Below, in pieces: positions 1 to 11,315 of a DNA stretch of 36,656 nt. Position numbers and translations under genes: made by a program. The notes below the pieces were generated by a model, which saw only the letters and a list, made by a program, of their open reading frames with translations, had not been told where the DNA came from and did not search any database. Positions within the stretch are counted from its first letter, which is position 1; each line of letters begins with the position of its first letter. Origin of the DNA: Alkalihalobacterium elongatum (GTDB taxonomy: Bacteria; Bacillota; Bacilli; Bacillales; Bacillaceae_F). The stretch covers positions 1-36,656 of the forward strand of contig NZ_WMKZ01000038.1 in assembly GCF_019024285.1 (NCBI RefSeq), in the 5' to 3' direction.

Positions 1-96
1 GTTTTTAAAACATTGACGAGATATCATGTATCTCTTTATTTCGCTTGGCTTTTTGTTCAGTTTTCAAAGAACTTTTTGTTGTCATAAGCGACAACT
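1..96 (-). ncRNA. 5' leader of an rRNA operon leaving the window
   Basis: Read on the minus strand, this is the start of a transcript made from the tandem promoters at 103-203. It carries a boxA-like element (TTCTTTGAAAACT, within about 57-73), which is typical of Bacillus rRNA leaders and spacers and serves antitermination. The mature 16S gene is not in the window, so this call rests on the promoter pair, the boxA and the known position of an rRNA operon beyond gyrA in Bacillus (rrnO). The transcript end coordinate near 96 is estimated from the promoter. Confidence 0.75.
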
Positions 97-102
97 TTTA
101 AA

Positions 103-131
103 ATTATACACTATCGATATTGTAATGTCAA
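103..131 (-). promoter_or_regulatory. rRNA operon promoter P2 (sigma-A)
   Basis: On the minus strand, a perfect TTGACA (-35, 126-131) is separated by 17 bp from a perfect TATAAT (-10, 103-108). A full-consensus hexamer pair with ideal spacing, followed by a boxA leader, is what is expected of the downstream promoter of a Bacillus rrn operon. Confidence 0.9.
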
Positions 132-174
132 TAGCTTTTTTGTGATCGCCTTGTTTTCCTTAGCGACAAGAATT

Positions 175-203
175 ATTATATCAATATATTTATCTAAATG
201 CAA
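175..203 (-). promoter_or_regulatory. rRNA operon promoter P1 (sigma-A)
   Basis: On the minus strand, TTGCAT (198-203), a 17-bp spacer, then TATAAT (175-180). It lies 72 bp upstream of P2, giving the tandem arrangement usual for rrn operons. The downstream stretch AATTCTTGTCG is also found below the tRNA promoter at 36376-36404, which suggests a shared rRNA/tRNA promoter class. Confidence 0.85.
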
Positions 204-222
204 TAGTTTTTAAAAACTTTTT

Positions 223-1305
223 TTAATTTAGTGTATCAACAATAAATATAGCAGGTTCTGTGCCCAAATTAATAATATCTTCTGTGCTGGTTAGCTTGAC
301 AATAGGGCGAGTTAGTTGCTGTTCATTAACAAATATGATCTCACCTATGTCTCCACTATTTAGTCGAACAAGCATACCATTTGTATACCTTAATAGTTCT
401 TTACCGAGTGCTTGAACAATACTTGGCTGAAACTTCCCATATTGCTCTTGAGTTAATTCCTCGATCACTTTAAAAGGAGATTGCTTGGTGCGGTAATGTT
501 TTTCTGAAACCATTGCATGGTAAACGTCTGCTACAGCAACGATTTGACTAAAGGCATAGATTTTTTCAGGCGTTACTCCCATCGGATAACCTGATCCATC
601 TTCTCGTTCATGGTGTTGAAGGATCGCTAATAAAACTGCATCTGTAACACCAATCTGTCCCTTTAACATCTTAAAACTGTGAATTGGGTGTCTTTTTACT
701 TCTTCGTATTCCTCATGTAACAATGGACCATTCTTCATAAGAATTTGACTAGGAAGCTTGGACATTCCAGCATCACTCATTAAACCAGCTAATCCTACTT
801 GAATCCATTCTGCTTTTGAAAAGCCTAATCCTCTTGCAATAATAGCTGAAAAAACTCCAACAAAAATTGAATGATGAAAAACATAACTTTCTTTCGTTGA
901 ATAATGGTGTAGCTTAATTATTTCATATTGGGAATCCATCGCCTTTTCTAATAAAGGTATATATAAATTACGTATCTCTGTTATGTTTACAGGCAAGCCT
1001 GATTGCCACCCCTGAAAGAATTTTTGATAAGCTTGTACAGCTGCAAGGTACATATCTATAAAAGAATTTTCTTCTTTACTAAAATTTGGCTTACGATCTT
1101 CTTCAATTATTTCTCTTGGAGTAAATCTCTCACCTGTAACTAGTTTATTTTCTACATCAACAACATCAATCAAAAAAATATCTATAATTTCTATTAAACT
1201 AGTTGTAAGTATTGTACTTTTTTTGATAAACGGTTGATTGGAGTGCAAAAATAAATCATTTGCTACTATGCATCCTTCTTGCAACTGATTACTTCTAACT
1301 TTCAT
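223..1305 (-). CDS. Degenerate HD-GYP domain protein
   Basis: A 360-residue soluble protein with a C-terminal HD-GYP fold (about residues 135-310), the family that hydrolyses cyclic di-GMP. Visible motifs are FHHS (143-146), HHEREDGSGYP (231-241) and the VADVYHAM helix (258-265). The metal-binding HD pair is not intact: where active members read HDxGK, this protein has SDAGM (177-181), so the His is replaced by Ser. It may therefore have weak or no phosphodiesterase activity and act as a c-di-GMP sensor or scaffold; this is inference. The start ATG is preceded by GAGGGG. The gene sits alone between gyrA and an rRNA operon and has its own promoter (1341-1369). No signal peptide or membrane segment is seen. 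Confidence 0.85.
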   Translation of the reverse strand: MKVRSNQLQEGCIVANDLFLHSNQPFIKKSTILTTSLIEIIDIFLIDVVDVENKLVTGERFTPREIIEEDRKPNFSKEENSFIDMYLAAVQAYQKFFQGWQSGLPVNITEIRNLYIPLLEKAMDSQYEIIKLHHYSTKESYVFHHSIFVGVFSAIIARGLGFSKAEWIQVGLAGLMSDAGMSKLPSQILMKNGPLLHEEYEEVKRHPIHSFKMLKGQIGVTDAVLLAILQHHEREDGSGYPMGVTPEKIYAFSQIVAVADVYHAMVSEKHYRTKQSPFKVIEELTQEQYGKFQPSIVQALGKELLRYTNGMLVRLNSGDIGEIIFVNEQQLTRPIVKLTSTEDIINLGTEPAIFIVDTLN

Positions 1306-1340
1306 AGATGTCCCCTCAATTTCCCAATACTGTTAAATCC

Positions 1341-1369
1341 ATTATACTTTACACGATTTAGGTAAACAA
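1341..1369 (-). promoter_or_regulatory. Candidate promoter of the HD-GYP gene
   Basis: On the minus strand, TTGTTT (1364-1369), 17 bp, TATAAT (1341-1346), 36 bp upstream of the start codon. The -10 is perfect and the -35 matches 4 of 6. The rest of the 1306-1560 spacer shows no gene or clear repeat. Confidence 0.6.
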
Positions 1370-1565
1370 AGGTTTATTTTTTTGATGTTTTGCAACAAGA
1401 TTTAAGAAAAGAGTCAAACCATTAAGGAGAGCTTAAGAACGAGCCACCTATTTGCTAAATCACAGACAGAAAACGTTCAGGTTCAACTTTGCTCTGACCA
1501 TAAAATTCTGGAAACTGAAGACTCCAAGTGGAAAATGTCCATATAACATTTAAGATCTAGTTCAA

Positions 1566-1608
1566 AGAAAAAAGCCTTTTCCCAAATACTGCTGAGAAAA
1601 GGCCTTTC
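1566..1608 (-). terminator. gyrA transcription terminator
   Basis: Just beyond the gyrA stop on the minus strand, AAAGGCCTTTTCTC can pair with GGGAAAAGGCTTTTTT across an 11-nt loop. The 3' arm runs into a T-tract, as in a Rho-independent terminator. Confidence 0.85.
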
Positions 1609-1625
1609 TTTATACTATAAGATTT

Positions 1626-4205
1626 TTATTCATTATCTTCGTCTAACTCTGGTTCTGGTTCTAGTTGTGGTTCATCATTGTCAGCTGGTGTTTCCTGTAT
1701 AGCATCCTCTTCTGTAGCTGCTTCAACATCATTAGTGTCTTCCACAGCTTCATCTTCATCTCGCTCTTCAATATCTTCATCATCGATATCGACTCGAGCG
1801 ACTGTAGCAACTTCACCTTCATCACCAACACGGATGAGAGTAACCCCTTGTGTATTTCGTCCCATTTGTGATATTTCACTTACATGTAAACGGATAATAA
1901 CACCAGCCGTTGTTATAATCATTAAGTCATGATCATTTGAAACAACTGTTAATGAAACAACAGGGCCGTTTTTATCAGTAATGTTACAAGTTTTTATACC
2001 TTTACCACCGCGATGTTGAATTCGGTAATCATCAATTGTAGTTCGCTTACCATACCCTTTTTCAGTAACAATAAGAACATCGTGGTCTTGTTCAATGATA
2101 TCCATTCCGACTACGAGATCATCATCTGATAATGTAATCCCTTTAACACCTGTAGCTGTTCGACCCATTAAACGTACATCATCTTCATGGAAGCGAATAG
2201 CTAGACCGCTCTTCGTCCCAATGATAATTTCTTGATTGCCATCCGTTAGACGTACACCTAATAATTCGTCTTCTTCACGTAAGTTAATAGCAAATAATCC
2301 ACCTCTACGAATATTCGCAAAGTATGAGAGTGGTGATCGTTTACATATTCCTTCTTTGGTCATAAAGAATAGATTATGTTTATCATCAAACTCTTCAATT
2401 GGAATGACAGTACTAATGTACTCATCTTTTTCAATTTGAAGAAGATTAATAATCGGGATCCCTTTCGCTGTTCTTCCTAGCTCTGGAATTTCATACCCTT
2501 TAAGACGATAAACTTTTCCTTTATTTGTGAAGAAGAGAATCGTATGATGCGAATTTGTCGTAAATAGATGTTGGACAAAATCATCATCATTAGTACCCAT
2601 TCCTTGTATACCTTTACCTCCACGTTTTTGACTACGATACGTAGAAATAGGTAGGCGTTTAATATAGCCATTGTGCGTTAGGGTAATGACGATATTTTGA
2701 CGAGGAATTAAATCTTCGTCTTCAAATGACTCTTCACCGATAGAGATAACTGTACGGCGATCATCATTAAACTTCTCTTTAACTTCTGATAATTCTTCAC
2801 GAATGATTTCTAAAACTTTTTCCCCATCCGCTAGAATAGCTTTTAATTCAGCAATACGTTGAACAAGTTCAGCATACTCTGCTTCAATTTTATCACGTTC
2901 TAATCCTGTTAAGCGTTGTAGTCGCATATCAAGGATCGCTTGCGCTTGCTCATAGCTTAATTCAAATCGCTCCATTAATCCATTACGAGCAATTTCTGTC
3001 GTTTGTGAGCTACGGATTAATGAAATAATTTCATCGATATGATCTAGTGCGATACGAAGCCCCTCAAGTATATGAGCTCTTGCTTCTGCTTTCCTTAATT
3101 CAAATGCTGTACGGCGACGAATAACGACTTTTTGGTGCTCTAAATAATGATACAAGCATTCCTTTAAGTTGAGTACTTTAGGTTGTCCGTCTACAAGAGC
3201 TAGCAAGTTAATACCATAACTCGTCTGTAGCGCAGTCTGCTTAAATAAATTATTTAATAGAACATTTGAATTAGCATCTCGTCTTACTTCAATGACAATT
3301 CGCATTCCTGTACGGTCTGATTCATCACGTAGATCTGTTATGCCATCAATCTTTTTGTCACGAACTAGCTCAGCAATTTTTTCAATAAGCTTAGCTTTGT
3401 TAACCTGGTACGGAAGTTCTGTTACAATAATTCGTTGCTTACCATTTTGCATCTCTTCAATATGAGATTTTGCTCTAAGCGTAATTGAGCCTCTACCCGT
3501 TTGGTAAGCTTTACGAATCCCAGATATCCCAACAATTTCTGCTCCAGTTGGAAAGTCAGGTCCAGGTATAAAATTCATTAATTCAGCAACACTAATTTCA
3601 GGATTACGACTTAACTCCAGCACACCATCAATTACTTCACCTAATTGATGTGGTGGTATATTGGTCGCCATCCCAACAGCTATACCAGACGTACCATTAA
3701 CTAATAGATTTGGAAAACGCGAAGGTAATACAATCGGTTCTCTTTCTGAACCATCATAGTTATCTTGGTAGTCGATTGTATCTTTATTAATATCACGGAT
3801 AAGTTCCATTGAAATTTTAGACATTCTTGCTTCTGTATAACGCATGGCCGCTGCTGCGTCACCATCAACAGAACCAAAGTTACCGTGTCCGTCAATTAAC
3901 ATGTACCGATAACTAAAATCTTGCGCCATTCTTACCATTGTTTCATAAACAGCAGAATCGCCGTGAGGGTGGTACTTACCGATAACCTCACCAACGATAC
4001 GCGCTGACTTCTTATAAGCTTTATCCGATGTCATTCCGAGTTCATTCATCGCAAATAATATTCGGCGATGAACAGGCTTTAAACCGTCACGTACATCAGG
4101 TAATGCCCGGCTAACAATTACACTCATTGCGTAATCTAAAAAAGATGACTTCATTTCTTGACTAATATTTATTTCTTTAACTCTTGAACGGTCCTGTTCT
4201 TCCAT
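1626..4205 (-). CDS. gyrA: DNA gyrase subunit A
   Basis: Breakage-reunion subunit of DNA gyrase (A2B2), which introduces negative supercoils. The catalytic tyrosine is Tyr123 in RYTEARM. The quinolone-resistance region reads [10 protein letters not shown] with Ser84 and Glu88, the residues found in quinolone-sensitive Bacillus enzymes. The beta-pinwheel C-terminal domain contains a GyrA-box variant, KRGGKGIQG (family form QRGGKG). At 859 residues it is longer than the roughly 820 of B. subtilis because of a strongly acidic tail from about residue 805, made largely of Asp and Glu. The start ATG follows GGAGG at good spacing. It lies 182 bp (4206-4387) downstream of gyrB with no convincing terminator between, so co-transcription is likely. 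Confidence 0.99.
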   Translation of the reverse strand: MEEQDRSRVKEINISQEMKSSFLDYAMSVIVSRALPDVRDGLKPVHRRILFAMNELGMTSDKAYKKSARIVGEVIGKYHPHGDSAVYETMVRMAQDFSYRYMLIDGHGNFGSVDGDAAAAMRYTEARMSKISMELIRDINKDTIDYQDNYDGSEREPIVLPSRFPNLLVNGTSGIAVGMATNIPPHQLGEVIDGVLELSRNPEISVAELMNFIPGPDFPTGAEIVGISGIRKAYQTGRGSITLRAKSHIEEMQNGKQRIIVTELPYQVNKAKLIEKIAELVRDKKIDGITDLRDESDRTGMRIVIEVRRDANSNVLLNNLFKQTALQTSYGINLLALVDGQPKVLNLKECLYHYLEHQKVVIRRRTAFELRKAEARAHILEGLRIALDHIDEIISLIRSSQTTEIARNGLMERFELSYEQAQAILDMRLQRLTGLERDKIEAEYAELVQRIAELKAILADGEKVLEIIREELSEVKEKFNDDRRTVISIGEESFEDEDLIPRQNIVITLTHNGYIKRLPISTYRSQKRGGKGIQGMGTNDDDFVQHLFTTNSHHTILFFTNKGKVYRLKGYEIPELGRTAKGIPIINLLQIEKDEYISTVIPIEEFDDKHNLFFMTKEGICKRSPLSYFANIRRGGLFAINLREEDELLGVRLTDGNQEIIIGTKSGLAIRFHEDDVRLMGRTATGVKGITLSDDDLVVGMDIIEQDHDVLIVTEKGYGKRTTIDDYRIQHRGGKGIKTCNITDKNGPVVSLTVVSNDHDLMIITTAGVIIRLHVSEISQMGRNTQGVTLIRVGDEGEVATVARVDIDDEDIEERDEDEAVEDTNDVEAATEEDAIQETPADNDEPQLEPEPELDEDNE

Positions 4206-4387
4206 TTAGAAACCTCCATTTATCCGTTTCGAGCAAGGTTCTTCGTATAGGGTGTCAAAGAGTCCAAGAAAATCGTTGGCGATATTCTTTGTTGACTCGC
4301 TTACTCAATGTATTAAAACATACACTCCGCGCCCCAAACTTCTCGGATCTTTTGTTCCTCTTTTTTAACACACATATTAGTAAATAT

Positions 4388-6340
<1,953 letters not shown>

Positions 6341-6440
6341 TCAATTTTTATGTCATCAACCAAGAAAAACACGAGTGCCCGTTCAGCAGCGCTAGAGCTG
6401 CAAATCACCTAAATGTTATACTTCTTATCTTCTAAAAAAA

Positions 6441-6704
6441 CTAATCAGCATAACTTTCAAGCTCTGAAACCACTTGAGCTCTTCGTTTTAACGTGACAGA
6501 AGAAATTGGAGAATAATAGACCTTTTCATTCGTAATAACGATCGACTTAGTCATTTCTTCTGAAATCTGGACAACATAATTTGCTTTAAAATGGGCATTA
6601 ATAAACTCTTTTGTTATTCCCGATGACTCTTTCATATCACTATTTAGTATTGCAACAACATCTTTGGAGCGAATAACGGTATCTCCACCTAAATGAATAA
6701 ACAA
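6441..6704 (-). CDS. remB: Extracellular matrix regulator RemB (YaaB)
   Basis: An 87-residue protein of the DUF370 family. Identity is supported by the opening MFIHLGGD, the central SIVIT..KVYYSPISS block, the LKRRAQ motif and the location between recF and gyrB, which is where B. subtilis remB (yaaB) lies. In B. subtilis RemB takes part in activating biofilm matrix genes; its mechanism is less clear than that of the DNA-binding paralogue RemA. It starts with TTG, preceded by GAGGTGA, which overlaps the recF stop. This tight 9-bp spacing implies one transcript with recF. Confidence 0.9.
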   Translation of the reverse strand: MFIHLGGDTVIRSKDVVAILNSDMKESSGITKEFINAHFKANYVVQISEEMTKSIVITNEKVYYSPISSVTLKRRAQVVSELESYAD

Positions 6705-6713
6705 AAGATCACC

Positions 6714-7829
6714 TCAGTTCATCTTCTCTACTTTGCCTTGAGTCACACAATAAGTTGCAGCTTGCTTTAACGTTTGATGATCAATCCCGTCTACACTTGT
6801 TGTTGTTACAAACGTTTGAACTTTGCCCTGGATCGTGTTTAGCAAATGTGATTGGCGATAATCATCTAACTCTGATAGAACATCGTCTAATAAAAGAATA
6901 GGATATTCACCAACTTTTGAATGAATCAATTCTATTTCTGCTAGCTTTACTGATAAAGCTGTTGTCCGTTGTTGTCCTTGAGAACCGAATGTTTGCACAT
7001 CCATGTCATTGACTAAAAATCCAATATCATCACGATGTGGTCCAACAAGAGTTGTTCCTCTTTGGATCTCTCTTTCCTTCACTTTTTCAAATCCTTTATA
7101 GAGTTCTTCTTCTATTTTCGACAATTCCATCTTTTCTGATACGTTAATTGATGGTTTATATTGGAGAAGTAGTAACTCTTTTCCACGACTTATCTCTTTA
7201 TGAATAGCTTCAGCCCACTTTTGCAGCAGTTCAATAAACTCAAAGCGCTTTGCAATTACTTTGACAGCCTCTGAAACGAGTTGCGCAGTGAGTACATCAA
7301 GCATCACCTTATTGCCTTTATTTTTTTGTAATTCTTTAAGTAGGTGATTGCGCTGTTGAAGAATTTTTTGATACTTTCCTAGATGAAAAAGATAAAGTGG
7401 ATTAATCTGGCCAATTTCCATATCAATAAAACGTCTCCTTACTTGAGGAGCACCTTTCACTAAATTTAAGTCTTCTGGAGCAAACATAACAACATTCGCT
7501 GCTCCTATATATTCACTTAATTTTCGTTGTTCTAGACTATTTATTTTTACTTTCTTACCTTTAGAAGAAATGATGACTTCCAATGTTAGCGGTCCATTCC
7601 GCCTTTGAAGCTTTCCATCTATTTTAGCAAAGTCTTCATTCCAATGAATTAATTCTTTATCTCGAGCCGTTCGATGTGATTTGGCCATCGCAAGAACGTA
7701 GATCGCCTCAATTAAATTCGTCTTACCTTGTGCGTTTTCACCTAGAATCACATTTACTTGATCTTCAAATGTTAAATGGACTTTTTCATAATTGCGGTAA
7801 TTGGTTACCACGAGTTCTTTAATATGCAA
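6714..7829 (-). CDS. recF: DNA replication and repair protein RecF
   Basis: SMC-like ABC ATPase that binds gapped DNA and helps RecO/RecR load RecA. Walker A is GENAQGKT (30-37), the ABC signature region includes GSQGQQRT, and Walker B with the D-loop is [11 protein letters not shown]. The length of 371 residues matches the family (about 370). The start is TTG with GAGGGGG eight bases upstream. It begins 13 bp after yaaA and its stop overlaps the remB ribosome binding site, so yaaA-recF-remB form an operon running towards gyrB. Confidence 0.98.
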   Translation of the reverse strand: MHIKELVVTNYRNYEKVHLTFEDQVNVILGENAQGKTNLIEAIYVLAMAKSHRTARDKELIHWNEDFAKIDGKLQRRNGPLTLEVIISSKGKKVKINSLEQRKLSEYIGAANVVMFAPEDLNLVKGAPQVRRRFIDMEIGQINPLYLFHLGKYQKILQQRNHLLKELQKNKGNKVMLDVLTAQLVSEAVKVIAKRFEFIELLQKWAEAIHKEISRGKELLLLQYKPSINVSEKMELSKIEEELYKGFEKVKEREIQRGTTLVGPHRDDIGFLVNDMDVQTFGSQGQQRTTALSVKLAEIELIHSKVGEYPILLLDDVLSELDDYRQSHLLNTIQGKVQTFVTTTSVDGIDHQTLKQAATYCVTQGKVEKMN

Positions 7830-7842
7830 AGGGTAATCCCCC

Positions 7843-8064
7843 TCAAGATCCGGTCACTATCTTAAAAGTACCTACTGTTTCAATGGCAATTTGATCGTTT
7901 GGATATAATTTTTTACCGCGACGGTTTTCTAATTCATCATTTACCACAACCTCATGTTCTGATAAAAACCATTTCGCCATTCCACCCGTATCAATGACTC
8001 CAATTTCTTTAAGAAATTGACCTAAAGTAATATATTCTGAATTAATTACGACTTCTTCTGGCAT
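7843..8064 (-). CDS. yaaA: S4-domain RNA-binding protein YaaA (RlbA)
   Basis: A 73-residue protein that is essentially a single S4 RNA-binding domain: [40 protein letters not shown]. Bacillus YaaA lies in the same place between dnaN and recF and is linked to ribosome assembly. The start ATG is preceded by GTGAGGG. Confidence 0.93.
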   Translation of the reverse strand: MPEEVVINSEYITLGQFLKEIGVIDTGGMAKWFLSEHEVVVNDELENRRGKKLYPNDQIAIETVGTFKIVTGS

Positions 8065-8270
8065 AAGAGAACCCTCACTTTCTTTAATTTTGGTGCTAGT
8101 AAATTTTTATTGGTGATTGTTATTGGATCCTTAATTAAGAGTAAAGCCTTTTAAAAAGCAGAAACCGCAATTGAACAAAAGAAAACACGATGAAATAACC
8201 ATAAATGTTATTTATCAATGGCTTTCTTTCCTTCATGCTTTACAAGATATTTAGCTTTCTTATCATGCAA

Positions 8271-8303
8271 AGATAAAACAGCAATCTTCTCGGCAATTGC
8301 TGT
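8271..8303 (-). terminator. Hairpin with T-tract in the dnaN-yaaA spacer
   Basis: ACAGCAAT (8278-8285) pairs with ATTGCTGT (8296-8303) around a 10-nt loop. On the minus strand it is followed by TTTTATC. It may be a second terminator for dnaN transcripts or an attenuator for yaaA-recF. The rest of the 415-bp spacer (8065-8479) shows no supported gene. Confidence 0.5.
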
Positions 8304-8446
8304 TATTCATCCGTTTACCTTTACTTTTTATCAATCGATAATCAAAGTTCTTATCTCTATTGTACTAAACTATTGTTAGAACGCCAATAGTTGTACGTTA
8401 ACTTAGTCAAATCAGCTTAATTTAATGCCTTGTTTTGTTTTATAAA

Positions 8447-8474
8447 AAGCTGCAGGCCATTGGCTTGCAGCTGT
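8447..8474 (-). terminator. dnaN transcription terminator
   Basis: A few bases past the dnaN stop, AGCTGCAAGCC can pair with GGCCTGCAGCT (one mismatch each side) across a tiny loop, followed by TTTTTAT on the minus strand. This is a strong Rho-independent terminator. Confidence 0.85.
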
Positions 8475-8479
8475 AAAAT

Positions 8480-9622
8480 TTAATAAGTGCGAACTGGAGA
8501 AAATAAATGAAGTGCTAGATCATGTTCTGTCGGGCGCACAACAAACGGGCTCATTGCCCCAGTAAATACGATATGAATTTCATCGCTATCAACAACCTTT
8601 AGGGCATCAATAACATTTTTACCATTAAATGAGATTCTTAAATCTTCTCCGTTTAATTCAATACTCTTAATTTTTTCTGTAACCTTCCCAATTTCAGGTG
8701 TAATGGACGTGATCTCAATCTCGCCATCCTCTAAAGTTTTTAAGTTGATAACGTTATTTTTGCCTTCTCTTGATAGTAATAACGCTCTTTCCAACGTCTG
8801 TAAAAATGGTTTTGTATTAATTTTAAACTCAGTTTTTGAATGTGTTGGAATCATATTCTTCGTAACTGGGTATTTACCATCTAGCAGCCTTGAAAAGAAT
8901 AATAAATTATTGAGTCGGAATAAAACTTGGCTTTCAGTAACGACAACATCAATCATTTCATTAGTTTCTTCTAAAACTTTACTTAATTCACTTAAACTTT
9001 TTCCCGGAATAACAACATTTTCAAAATTCAGCTCACTATTATTTGTTTCAATCTTTGCTTTTCTCATTGCTAGTCGATGACTATCTGTTGCAGTACAGAT
9101 TAACTCTTCGTTTTCCACTGTCAAGTTTACACCTGTCAACACAGGGCGTGTTTCCTGAGTGGACACGGCGAACCCAGTTTGTCGAATAATATTCTTAAGT
9201 AGATCTTGTGGCAACCGGAAAACATGATGTTCTTCAACTTGTGGTAAACGCGGGTATTCCTCTGGATCTAATCCATTTAAGTTAAAAACAGCTGACCCTG
9301 AACGAATCGTTGTTGCAAATTGGTCTTGAACAGAAACCTCTATTTGACCTTCTGGTAATTTTTTTACGATTTCCGCAAAATACTTCGCTTGAAGAACAAT
9401 ACTTCCTTCAGCTAAAACCTCTACTAAAACTTTGTCATTTTCTTCAGTAGGTATAAAGCTCTCAATTGAAATATCCGAATCACTACCAGTTAGTGTTACA
9501 CCTTCTTTTGTAGCTACAATTTTTATACCTGTAAGAATTGGAATCGTTGTTCTAGATGAAACTGCTTTAGATACATGTTGCACGCTATGTACAAAACGAT
9601 CTCTATTAATTACAAATTGCAT
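8480..9622 (-). CDS. dnaN: DNA polymerase III beta sliding clamp
   Basis: Ring-shaped processivity factor that tethers the replicative polymerase to DNA. The 380-residue protein starts MQFVINRDRF and ends HLFSPVRTY, both typical of Bacillus DnaN (378 residues), with three successive clamp domains between. AAGGTGATC precedes the ATG. It lies 166 bp after dnaA, with the origin-unwinding elements in that gap, and is probably co-transcribed with dnaA as in other Bacilli. Confidence 0.98.
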   Translation of the reverse strand: MQFVINRDRFVHSVQHVSKAVSSRTTIPILTGIKIVATKEGVTLTGSDSDISIESFIPTEENDKVLVEVLAEGSIVLQAKYFAEIVKKLPEGQIEVSVQDQFATTIRSGSAVFNLNGLDPEEYPRLPQVEEHHVFRLPQDLLKNIIRQTGFAVSTQETRPVLTGVNLTVENEELICTATDSHRLAMRKAKIETNNSELNFENVVIPGKSLSELSKVLEETNEMIDVVVTESQVLFRLNNLLFFSRLLDGKYPVTKNMIPTHSKTEFKINTKPFLQTLERALLLSREGKNNVINLKTLEDGEIEITSITPEIGKVTEKIKSIELNGEDLRISFNGKNVIDALKVVDSDEIHIVFTGAMSPFVVRPTEHDLALHLFSPVRTY

Positions 9623-9660
9623 TTTTGATCACCTTTATATAATTTATTTTTTATTTAAAA

Positions 9661-9702
9661 AAGTAATAGTAATAGTAATAGGGCTTGTGGATTTGTGGAA
9701 AA
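9661..9702. other. Origin unwinding element: DnaA-trios plus two DnaA boxes
   Basis: Two abutting DnaA boxes, TGTGGATTT (9686-9694) and TGTGGAAAA (9694-9702), lie beside GGG (9681-9683). Reading 3' to 5' on the plus strand from 9681 there are seven triplets: GAT, AAT, GAT, AAT, GAT, AAT, GAA (down to 9661). They run into an AT-rich stretch at 9638-9662. This matches the basal unwinding system described in B. subtilis: double box, GC-rich step, then DnaA-trio motifs of form 3'-[G/A]A[T/A]-5'. It lies between dnaA and dnaN, where Bacillus unwinds. Confidence 0.88.
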
Positions 9703-9724
9703 GTCTATTTAAGTCGAAAGTTAA

Positions 9725-9759
9725 AGCCTATACACATGTGGATAATGTGTGCATAGGCT
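9725..9759. other. Hairpin carrying a perfect DnaA box in its loop
   Basis: AGCCTAT (9725-9731) pairs with ATAGGCT (9753-9759), and inside it CACAT (9733-9737) pairs with ATGTG (9745-9749). The perfect DnaA box TGTGGATAA (9737-9745) occupies the loop. There is no long T-run on either side, so it is a weak candidate for a dnaA terminator. A further near-match box, TTATTCACA, lies at 9768-9776 beside the dnaA stop. Confidence 0.7.
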
Positions 9760-9788
9760 AGGTTGAGTTATTCACATAAGTCACAAAT

Positions 9789-11141
9789 TTAATTTCTTAA
9801 CTGTTCGACAATATCTTGTATTTTTTGTTGTAATTCATGATCTGTCGTTAATAATTTTGAAATTTTTTCGTGGGCATGGATGACAGTCGTGTGATCACGG
9901 CCACCGAATTCGCTTCCGATCTTTGGTAATGAAGCATCTGTCATTTCCCTAGATAAATACATTGCAATTTGCCTAGGAAAGGCTACAGATTTTGTCCGTT
10001 TCTTTGCTTTAAAATCATCTAATTTCACACTATAGTGTTCTCCAACTGCTTTTTGAATATCAACGATCGTTAATATTTTTGGTTTAGAGTTAGGAATAAT
10101 GTCCTTCAATGCATCAGCTGCTAAATCAGCGTTCATGTCTTGATTGATAAGAGATGAATAGGCTACGACACGAATAAGGGCCCCTTCTAACTCACGAATA
10201 TTTGTATCAATCTGATTCGCAATGTAAAGCATGACTTCATTAGGGATATCTAGATTTTCAGCCTTTGCTTTTTTCCTCAAGATCGCAATTCTTGTCTCTA
10301 AATCTGGAGGAGTAATATCTGTAATCAGTCCCCATTCAAAGCGAGAACGTAGTCGATCTTCTAATGTCGGAATTTCTTTAGGTGGACGGTCACTTGAGAT
10401 CACAATTTGTTTACTTTCTTCGTGTAGTGCATTAAATGTATGGAAAAATTCCTCTTGTGTTTGTTCTTTTCCAGCTAAGAACTGAATATCATCTATTAAT
10501 AGCACGTCCACATTTCGATATTTATTGCGGAAATGAACAGCTTTGTTGTCACGGATTGCATTAATAAACTCATTCGTGAACTTCTCTGATGATAAGTAAA
10601 CGACTTTTGCATTAGGGTTATGATCAATTACATAATGTCCTATTGCGTGCATTAAGTGCGTTTTTCCTAGACCAACCCCTCCATAAATAAACAGAGGATT
10701 ATAGGCTTTTGCTGGTGCTTCTGCAACCGCAAGAGAGGCAGCGTGTGCAAAGCGATTTCCAGAACCAATAACAAAAGTATCAAACGTGTATTTTGGATTT
10801 AACATACTTTTAGGAATATCACCATTGGTCGGTTGAGGTTCCTTAGGTAATTTTTTTACTTCTTGTTCAATTAGAAGATCATCTTCTAACTGATTTTTTG
10901 GGATAATAAATTTAACATTTAAATTAGAGCCAGTAATATCTTCTAACGTTTCAGAAATAATACTTGAATAACGATTTTCTAACCAATCTCTTGCAAATTC
11001 ATTTGGCGCAGTGATGATAATCGTATCACTTTCAATGCTATTTGCTTTCGTAGCTTTTAACCAAGTTTCAAAGCTAGGCTTACTTACTTTAGCTTCCATT
11101 GCAGCTAAAGCCCGGTCCCATAAATCGTTTATGTTCTCCAA
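9789..11141 (-). CDS. dnaA: Chromosomal replication initiator DnaA
   Basis: AAA+ initiator that binds DnaA boxes and melts oriC. In order: domain I (1-80, starts [12 protein letters not shown]), a short linker, the AAA+ domain with Walker [10 protein letters not shown] (154-162) and Walker B LLIDDIQF (214-221), and the domain IV DNA-binding signature [11 protein letters not shown] (413-423). Its length of 450 is standard. The start is TTG, preceded by GGAGGG at eight bases, the same unusual start codon as in B. subtilis. DnaA boxes on both sides of the gene imply autoregulation. Confidence 0.99.
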   Translation of the reverse strand: MENINDLWDRALAAMEAKVSKPSFETWLKATKANSIESDTIIITAPNEFARDWLENRYSSIISETLEDITGSNLNVKFIIPKNQLEDDLLIEQEVKKLPKEPQPTNGDIPKSMLNPKYTFDTFVIGSGNRFAHAASLAVAEAPAKAYNPLFIYGGVGLGKTHLMHAIGHYVIDHNPNAKVVYLSSEKFTNEFINAIRDNKAVHFRNKYRNVDVLLIDDIQFLAGKEQTQEEFFHTFNALHEESKQIVISSDRPPKEIPTLEDRLRSRFEWGLITDITPPDLETRIAILRKKAKAENLDIPNEVMLYIANQIDTNIRELEGALIRVVAYSSLINQDMNADLAADALKDIIPNSKPKILTIVDIQKAVGEHYSVKLDDFKAKKRTKSVAFPRQIAMYLSREMTDASLPKIGSEFGGRDHTTVIHAHEKISKLLTTDHELQQKIQDIVEQLRN

Positions 11142-11199
11142 TTATTGCTCCCTCCTTTTCTTTAGGGATAGACATTCCGAGATTTAGAAATAATTAAAT

Positions 11200-11226
11200 A
11201 AAAACTTGGCTTATATCCAAGTTTTT
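11200..11226. terminator. Terminator-like hairpin in the dnaA leader
   Basis: AAAAACTTGG (11200-11209) pairs perfectly with CCAAGTTTTT (11217-11226) around a 7-nt loop, with T-tracts in both directions. It lies 59 bp upstream of the dnaA start codon. If the dnaA promoter is further upstream, near the DnaA boxes, this would act as an attenuator; otherwise it separates dnaA from origin transcription. I could not place a convincing dnaA promoter. Confidence 0.65.
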
Positions 11227-11315
11227 ATAGGATAGTAGCGTTCTTCTACTTATGGTGTACAACGATTGTATAATGCAGTTTTTTATAAATGTATAAGTAT
11301 GCAATACACATAATA

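Noticed and set aside
8703-9080. Open frame of 125 codons antisense to dnaN
   Set aside because: It lies fully opposite the conserved clamp gene and has no ribosome binding site; composition is that of a shadow frame.
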